Shown here in pieces: positions 46,190 through 50,570 of a DNA stretch of 50,570 nt; the stretch's first letter is position 1, and each line of letters begins with the position of its first letter. A model generated the notes under the pieces. That model searched no databases, had not been told where the DNA came from, and was given only the letters and a program-made list of their open reading frames with translations. Position numbers and translations under genes: made by a program. The DNA is from CAVORB01 sp964395315 (GTDB lineage: Bacteria; Pseudomonadota; Gammaproteobacteria; Chromatiales; Chromatiaceae). The DNA lies in the NCBI GenBank assembly GCA_964395315.1, contig CAYNBI010000014.1, positions 1 through 50,570 on the forward strand, in the 5' to 3' direction.

Positions 46190-47046
46190 GCGACGTCCCG
46201 GCGCTCATCGATCGCGCGGCGGCGCTGCTCGATCGGATCGAAGACCTCCTGCCGTCGGCACCGGCGACGCCGGACTGGGGCGCTCAGGCCTTCCGCTGGC
46301 GCAAGGAGCGCGGCCACGGCCAGCTGCAAGCGGTACCGCACCCGCATCGCGTCGCCATCGGCGATCTGCTGTGCCTGGAGCACCAGAGGGCGGAGATCGA
46401 GCGCAACACCCGCCAGTTCCTCGCCGGCAGGAGCGCCAACAACGTCCTGCTCTGGGGTTCCAGGGGCACCGGCAAGTCGTCCCTGGTCAAGGCCCTGTTC
46501 AACGAGCTGCGGGGGCATGGACTGCGCCTGATCGAGGTGGACAAGGACGACCTGGTGGACCTGCCCGACATCCTGGAGCTGGTGCGCTACCGTTCGGAGC
46601 GTTTCCTCATCTTCTGCGACGACCTCTCGTTCGAGGCCAGCGAGACCGGCTACAAGGCGCTGAAGGCGGCGCTGGAGGGCTCCATCAGCGCCGCACCGGA
46701 CAACCTGCTGATCTACGCGACCTCCAACCGCCGTCACCTGATGCCCGAGTTCCAGCGCGAGAATCGGGAGGCGCGGCTGGTGGACGGGGAGATTCACCAG
46801 GGCGAGAGCGTGGAAGAGAAGATCTCGCTCTCGGACCGCTTCGGGCTCTGGATCGCCTTCCACCCCTTCACCCAGGCGCAGTACCTCACAGTGGCCCATC
46901 ACTGGCTGCGGCGGCTCGGCGTGACGGCGAGCGACCGCGAGGAGATCGACCGCGCCGCGCTGCAGTGGGCGCTGCGGCGTGGGTCGCGCAGCGGGCGCAC
47001 CGCGTGGCAGTTCGCCCGCGACTGGGCGGGGCGGACGGGACCCTAA
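46186..47046 (+). CDS. DUF815 family AAA ATPase
   Basis: The 286-residue product has a P-loop LWGSRGTGKSSLVKAL, Walker B-like RFLIFCDDLSFE, sensor-1 LLIYATSNRRHLMP, and the family stretch HQGESVEEKISLSDRFGLWI. These are the marks of DUF815, an AAA-type ATPase of unknown role found mostly in proteobacteria. Start is a GTG overlapping the stop of the GGDEF-EAL gene (GTGA), so translation is likely coupled. Ends before the hairpin at 47212-47238. Confidence 0.9.
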   Translation: MSDVPALIDRAAALLDRIEDLLPSAPATPDWGAQAFRWRKERGHGQLQAVPHPHRVAIGDLLCLEHQRAEIERNTRQFLAGRSANNVLLWGSRGTGKSSLVKALFNELRGHGLRLIEVDKDDLVDLPDILELVRYRSERFLIFCDDLSFEASETGYKALKAALEGSISAAPDNLLIYATSNRRHLMPEFQRENREARLVDGEIHQGESVEEKISLSDRFGLWIAFHPFTQAQYLTVAHHWLRRLGVTASDREEIDRAALQWALRRGSRSGRTAWQFARDWAGRTGP

Positions 47047-47211
47047 AGAGAGGCTGACTGTGGGCCATCCCGGCCAGAATCAGCACGTCCCTGTGCCGCG
47101 GGAAGCGCTGAATGGCTCAGCAATTTTCCGGCAGAACTCCGGCCACGCCGCGGTTCGCCTCCCATCGGCACGGCAGGAATCCGCAGCTGGAGCGGAATTG
47201 CCGCCAGACGC

Positions 47212-47238
47212 GGAAACGGGGCGTGACGCCCCGTTTCC
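47212..47238. terminator. Strong hairpin between converging genes
   Basis: A perfect 12-bp stem (GGAAACGGGGCG with CGCCCCGTTTCC) and a three-base loop lie between the DUF815 gene and the dihaem cytochrome gene. A T-run is missing. It could serve as terminator for either strand. Confidence 0.7.
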
Positions 47239-47261
47239 CCATCACTCGGCCGCAGCCAGCC

Positions 47262-48053
47262 TCAGCGGTGCGGGAACTCCGGCGGCCGGGGTGGCTCCGG
47301 CATGGCCGGAATCGGCGGTGGCTCCGGCATGGGCGGGCGCACGTAGTTCGGGAAATCCGGGTTGAGCCAGCCTTCCTGCGCCAGCTTCTCCGCCGGCGGG
47401 CGCAGACGCGAGGTGTAGTCCAGTACGGCCGCCTCCTCGCGGGCGGTGAACCCCTTGATCTGCTTGACCATTTTCGGGTCCGAGTTCTTGCGGCGCCCGC
47501 TGCGGATCATGTCGAACTGACGCACCAGGTAGTTGTAGTGCTGGCCGGCGATGGCGGGCATGTGGTCCTTCTCGTTCCCCTCACCCTGCTCGCCGTGACA
47601 CTTGACGCAGTTGTCCGCGTAAAGCCGCTTTCCGAGCTCGAGATCCACCCCGGGACCGACGCCGTTATGCGGCGTCATGGGCAGGGCCTCGACGTACGCG
47701 GCCACGTCCGCGATACTCTGCGCCCCGCCCAAGATGCGCGGTATCGAGAAGGGGTACATCAGCGGGTTGTCGCGGTTCCGGGCGCGGATGTCCGCCAGCT
47801 GCTTGATGATGACGGTGCGCAGCTGACCGGCGATCTGGGGGTAGGCGCCGTCCATGCTGCCCCAGCCCTCCGGGCGGTGGCAGACGGTGCACGTCAGATA
47901 GACCTTGCGCCCGTTGTCCAGATCGGGCTCCAAGGCCATCACCTGATCGTACTCCGCCTGGGCGATCTCCGCAGGCGTGGCGGCGAACAACGGGAACGCC
48001 GCGAGCGCCGAGCACGCCAGGGCGCCCGCATGTAAGACTTGTCTTGTTTTCAT
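47262..48053 (-). CDS. Dihaem cytochrome c (c4-like)
   Basis: The 263-residue protein has a signal peptide (about 1-25, ending near FAATPAE), then two class I cytochrome domains with haem motifs CTVCH and CVKCH. Probable axial Met ligands lie in PLMYPFS and PKMVKQIK. The C-terminal 35 residues are very Pro-rich (PPMPEPPPIPAMPEPPRPP). It would be an exported electron carrier, with haem attached by the ccm system in this window. GGAGG lies seven bases before the ATG. Both domain spacing and motifs are c4-like; the redox partner is unknown. Confidence 0.9.
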   Translation of the reverse strand: MKTRQVLHAGALACSALAAFPLFAATPAEIAQAEYDQVMALEPDLDNGRKVYLTCTVCHRPEGWGSMDGAYPQIAGQLRTVIIKQLADIRARNRDNPLMYPFSIPRILGGAQSIADVAAYVEALPMTPHNGVGPGVDLELGKRLYADNCVKCHGEQGEGNEKDHMPAIAGQHYNYLVRQFDMIRSGRRKNSDPKMVKQIKGFTAREEAAVLDYTSRLRPPAEKLAQEGWLNPDFPNYVRPPMPEPPPIPAMPEPPRPPEFPHR

Positions 48054-48216
48054 TTCCAATCCTCCAAGCTCCAAGTGCACGGACTCCGATGAGCGCCCAA
48101 ACCGGTTCGCGGGTCACCGCCGATAGCGCCGGAGATTATTCCGGCACCGCACGGAGGCGCAACCCTGACACGAACCCAGACAATTACCCGCGCCGGCGGA
48201 GCAGCGCCGCTCCCGG

Positions 48217-48681
48217 TCAGCCGCTCCTCAGCTTGTCGGCCAGGTTGGCATGGAAGATGGCCTTGTGCACATCGCCCAGGCTGAGCATGCCCATCAGTAC
48301 GCCGTTCTCGGCCACCGGGATGCGGCGGAAACGGTTCCGCGCCATGACGCTGGCGGCCCGCAGGACGTGGACGTCCGGGCTCACCGTGATGGGATTGCGG
48401 GTCATCAGTTCCGAGACGGACTGCGCCAACACGTCCTTGTACCTGGCCATCTCCCTGTCCAGGTCCACGTTGCCCATGCCCTCCTCCATCAGGCTCTCGA
48501 GCGTCGGAAACAGGCTGTGCAGCACATCCTTCTCGGCGATCAGCCCGACCAGCCGCCGGCCCTCCTCCACGACCGGGATACCGGGGATCCGATAGAGGCA
48601 CATGATGGAAGCCACCTCCATGACCTTGGTATCCGGGCTGACCGACCGTATAGACCGGTTCATGATCTCTTTGACTTGCAT
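48217..48681 (-). CDS. Two-CBS-domain protein
   Basis: The 154-residue protein consists of a pair of CBS domains: VKEIMNRSIRSVSPDTKVMEVASIM with GIPVVEEGRRLVGLIAEKDVL, and VSELMTRNPITVSPDVHVLRAASVM with RIPVAENGVLMGMLSLGDV. The insertion between them is an acidic, Met-rich helix (ESLMEEGMGNVDLDREMAR). Such proteins bind adenine nucleotides and regulate others. I chose the ATG at 48681 because it starts the first CBS domain directly and has AAGGAG 11 bases upstream; 23 more codons are open ahead. Its target is unknown. Confidence 0.85.
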   Translation of the reverse strand: MQVKEIMNRSIRSVSPDTKVMEVASIMCLYRIPGIPVVEEGRRLVGLIAEKDVLHSLFPTLESLMEEGMGNVDLDREMARYKDVLAQSVSELMTRNPITVSPDVHVLRAASVMARNRFRRIPVAENGVLMGMLSLGDVHKAIFHANLADKLRSG

Positions 48682-48921
48682 GGGAAGACATACTCCTTCG
48701 GATTTGGTTCTGGTATCGACCGGTTTCCGCCGCTGACCGGTCCCAGACATCCGATCATCCGCGGTCGCTCGTTCGGCCGCCGATTATAACCCGAGCCAAC
48801 GGGCCCAAACGAAGGAAGCGCAGACGGCCCGCGGATCCCCGCGCAGCCCTCGCCGAGGAATGGCCCCTGCGCCGGGGACAGGCCCATCCAGGCCGACGGT
48901 CCGCATCACGCGCCGGCGCCG

Positions 48922-48930
48922 TTTTCCACA
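48922..48930 (+). promoter_or_regulatory. DnaA-box-like site 1
   Basis: TTTTCCACA differs from the consensus TTATCCACA at one base. It is the most distant of four such sites ahead of nrdA. Confidence 0.5.
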
Positions 48931-48945
48931 GGCAAGCTCGCCCGC

Positions 48946-48954
48946 CTATCCACA
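48946..48954 (+). promoter_or_regulatory. DnaA-box-like site 2
   Basis: CTATCCACA differs from the consensus TTATCCACA at one base, its first. It lies 15 bases after site 1, in the same orientation. Confidence 0.5.
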
Positions 48955-49021
48955 AGGCCGACTGGCGGCAGGCCCCGCCAACACTGGCGGCGCGGCTCGA
49001 AGGCGAGCCCGTAGCGGCGGT

Positions 49022-49030
49022 TTGTCCACA
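49022..49030 (+). promoter_or_regulatory. DnaA-box-like site 3
   Basis: TTGTCCACA differs from the consensus at one base. It lies about 60 bases ahead of the -35 of the nrdA promoter. Confidence 0.5.
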
Positions 49031-49070
49031 GGCCGCGCACAGCCCGCACCCAGTTCTTCCAGCCGCTTCT

Positions 49071-49085
49071 ACACAACATGTTGGG
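49071..49085. promoter_or_regulatory. NrdR-like box 1
   Basis: ACACAACATGTTGGG contains the perfect palindrome CAACATGTTG and resembles the NrdR box ACACWATATMTWGTG. It lies directly ahead of the -35. The second box is 30 bp away, about three helical turns, as is typical for NrdR pairs. Confidence 0.6.
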
Positions 49086-49086
49086 G

Positions 49087-49114
49087 TTGACAGGCTGCGT
49101 ACAACGTATATATT
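49087..49114 (+). promoter_or_regulatory. Probable nrdA promoter
   Basis: A perfect -35 TTGACA (49087-49092), a 16-base spacer and a -10 TATATT (49109-49114) give a strong predicted sigma70 promoter. The expected start is near 49121, so the leader is about 80 bases. Confidence 0.75.
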
Positions 49115-49115
49115 G
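49101..49115. promoter_or_regulatory. NrdR-like box 2
   Basis: ACAACGTATATATTG matches 11 of 15 positions of the NrdR consensus as I recall it. It overlaps the -10 element, so binding would block transcription. Confidence 0.55.
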
Positions 49116-49151
49116 CGCTCAAACGCCGTCTGCCGTACCGTCCACGCAGTC

Positions 49152-49160
49152 TGTGGACAA
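49152..49160 (-). promoter_or_regulatory. DnaA-box-like site 4
   Basis: TGTGGACAA is TTGTCCACA on the minus strand, the same variant as site 3 in reverse. It lies within the predicted leader, downstream of the start point. Confidence 0.5.
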
Positions 49161-49201
49161 CCCCCGTCTGAGTAATGCACGAGCCGTCCTGAGGAGGAGC
49201 C

Positions 49202-50570
49202 ATGGCCACCGAAGCGCCGTCCGCCGAGCCAACGCAAGACATCGCCGTACCGCCCCAGCCCGCGGAGCGCGCAAGCCGCACCGAGGTCGAGGCCCTTGCC
49301 CCGGGCAAGGTCCAGGTGATCCGCCGCAACGGCAAGGTCACCCACTTCGACGCGAACAAGATCATGGTCGCCATGACCAAGGCCTTCCTCGCCGTGGAGG
49401 GTGGCAGCGCGGCCGCCTCCAGCCGCATCCACGACAAGGTGCGCGAGCTGACCGAGCAGGTCGCCTCGGCGCTCACCCGCCGCCTGCCCGGCGGCGGCAC
49501 GGTACACATCGAGGACATCCAGGACCAGGTGGAGCTGGCGCTGATGCGCGCCGGTGAGCACAAGGTCGCCCGCGACTACGTGCTCTACCGCGAGGAGCGC
49601 GCGCGCGAGCGCGCCCAGAAGGCGGCGGCCGAGCCCAAGGCGGAGGCGCCGGGGCTCAGCGTCACCCTGGCCGACGGCAGCACCCGGCCGCTGGACATCG
49701 AGCGCATGCGCCGCCTGGTCGAGGAGGCCTGCCGCGATCTGGACGCGTTGGACGGCGAGAAGATCCTCGCCGAGACCATGCGCAACCTGTTCGACGGCGT
49801 CAAGGAGGCCGATGTGGGCCAGGCGCTGGTCATGAGCGCCCGCGCCATGATCGAGAAGGAGCCGAGCTACAGCAAGGCCGCCGCCCGCCTCCTGCTGGAC
49901 GTCCTGCGGCGCGAGGGTCTGGGTTTTCTGGGCCTGGGGATCGGGGTAGAGACCCAGGCGGACCTGGCCGAGCGCTACGCCGAGTACTTCTGCGCCTACG
50001 TCAAGCGCGCCGCGGACCTGGAGCTGCTCGACCGGCGCCTCGCCCAGTACGACCTCGCCCGTCTCGGCGCGGCGCTGAAGCCCGAGCGCGACCTGCAGTT
50101 CACCTACCTCGGGCTGCAGACCCTCTACGACCGCTACTTCATCCACACCGCCGAGGGGGTGCGCTTCGAGCTGCCCCAGGCCTTCTTCATGCGCGTCGCC
50201 ATGGGGCTCGCCATCAACGAGATCGACCGCGAGGAGCGGGCGATCGAGTTCTACGAGCTCCTGTCCAGCTTCGACTTCATGAGCTCGACGCCGACCCTGT
50301 TCAACTCCGGCACGCTGCGCCCGCAGCTCAGCTCCTGTTACCTGACCACGGTGCCGGACGACCTCGACGGCATCTACGGCGCGATCAAGGACAATGCGCT
50401 CCTCTCCAAGTTCGCCGGCGGCCTCGGCAACGACTGGACCCGCGTGCGCGGCATGGGCGCCCACATCAAGGGGACCAACGGCAAGAGCCAGGGCGTGGTG
50501 CCCTTCCTCAAGGTGGCCAACGACACCGCCGTGGCGGTCAACCAGGGCGGCAAGCGCAAGGGCGCCGTGT
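49202..50570 (+). CDS. nrdA: Class I ribonucleoside-diphosphate reductase alpha subunit NrdA, 3' end outside window
   Basis: NrdA converts ribonucleoside diphosphates to deoxy forms using a radical delivered by NrdB. The first 456 codons are visible. Two ATP-cone domains are apparent: VQVIRRNGKVTHFDANKI near residue 37 and LSVTLADGSTRPLDIERMRRLV near 155. Then comes the start of the catalytic barrel with LAINEIDREERAIEFYELLSS, PTLFNSGTLRPQLSSCYL, whose Cys is one of the redox pair, and GGLGNDWTRVRGMGAHIKGTNG. The acidic start (about 1-30) is disordered. AGGAGG lies four bases before the ATG at 49202. Control by NrdR and possibly DnaA is suggested by the promoter. Confidence 0.95.
   Translation, partial: MATEAPSAEPTQDIAVPPQPAERASRTEVEALAPGKVQVIRRNGKVTHFDANKIMVAMTKAFLAVEGGSAAASSRIHDKVRELTEQVASALTRRLPGGGTVHIEDIQDQVELALMRAGEHKVARDYVLYREERARERAQKAAAEPKAEAPGLSVTLADGSTRPLDIERMRRLVEEACRDLDALDGEKILAETMRNLFDGVKEADVGQALVMSARAMIEKEPSYSKAAARLLLDVLRREGLGFLGLGIGVETQADLAERYAEYFCAYVKRAADLELLDRRLAQYDLARLGAALKPERDLQFTYLGLQTLYDRYFIHTAEGVRFELPQAFFMRVAMGLAINEIDREERAIEFYELLSSFDFMSSTPTLFNSGTLRPQLSSCYLTTVPDDLDGIYGAIKDNALLSKFAGGLGNDWTRVRGMGAHIKGTNGKSQGVVPFLKVANDTAVAVNQGGKRKGAV

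Larger units (their letters stand above)
48682..49201. other. 520-bp divergent regulatory region, CBS gene and nrdA
   Basis: No gene is seen. It holds four DnaA-box-like sites, two NrdR-like boxes and a good sigma70 promoter, each listed separately. Part near 48780 is AT-richer. Confidence 0.7.

Noticed and set aside
48755..50464. A 569-codon frame antisense to nrdA
   Set aside because: It covers the certain nrdA gene and its promoter region, with low-complexity Gly/Ala/Leu/Val sequence and no recognisable motif.

Overview
This is a GC-rich, gene-dense chromosomal segment. It most likely comes from a gammaproteobacterium of the Chromatiales / Ectothiorhodospiraceae type, that is, a sulfur-oxidising or related lineage. 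The basis is the mix of genes: a complete System I cytochrome c maturation operon (ccmABCDEFGHI), a DsrC-family protein beside a CysB-like regulator, a c4-like dihaem cytochrome, Trk potassium uptake, glycogen synthesis, EttA and class I NrdA. The genus cannot be fixed from this window. No phage, insertion sequence, CRISPR array, rRNA or tRNA was recognised.

Layout. 1-3.6 kb: a DUF2272 protein (5' end outside the window), a degenerate receiver-like protein, a 2-oxoglutarate/Fe(II) oxygenase, the kinase SrkA and a lone TatA. 3.6-13.4 kb: membrane transport and cation homeostasis, with an APC permease, UppP, TrkH and TrkA, a DUF3124 lipoprotein, a two-helix K+ channel with RCK domains, and a CorB/CorC-type CBS protein. 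13.4-15.1 kb: small genes (YdcH-like, a lipoprotein, YbaN-like) plus a 101-bp element bounded by 14-bp perfect inverted repeats. 15.25-22.3 kb: the ccm operon, tightly packed with several overlapping start/stop codons. 22.4-27.5 kb: a pentapeptide-repeat protein coupled to an RND pump that carries an unusual tail of about 310 residues. 27.5-30.6 kb: an AT-richer gap, a small membrane protein, a PEBP-family protein and a CPA2 antiporter. 30.8-34.4 kb: an EF-G-like GTPase, a strong hairpin, and a divergent pair made of a cysteine-less DsrC homologue and a CysB-like regulator. 34.5-40.6 kb: a 59-residue unknown, glgB, glgA with a long disordered N-terminus, and a compact GH13 enzyme. 40.6-47.0 kb: a MobB/class II aldolase fusion, ettA, a PAS-GGDEF-EAL protein and a coupled DUF815 ATPase. 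47.2-50.6 kb: a dihaem cytochrome c, a CBS protein and the first 456 codons of nrdA.

How the genes work together. The ccm operon attaches haem to c-type cytochromes such as the dihaem protein at 47.3-48.1 kb. The Trk, RCK-channel, CorB/C and CPA2 genes point to strong management of K+ and other cations. glgB, glgA and the GH13 enzyme form a glycogen/alpha-glucan unit. The most novel-looking items are the DsrC-like/CysB-like pair, the RND pump tail, the MobB-aldolase fusion and the 101-bp inverted-repeat element. The nrdA promoter combines NrdR-like boxes with four DnaA-box-like sites, which suggests tight control of nucleotide reduction.
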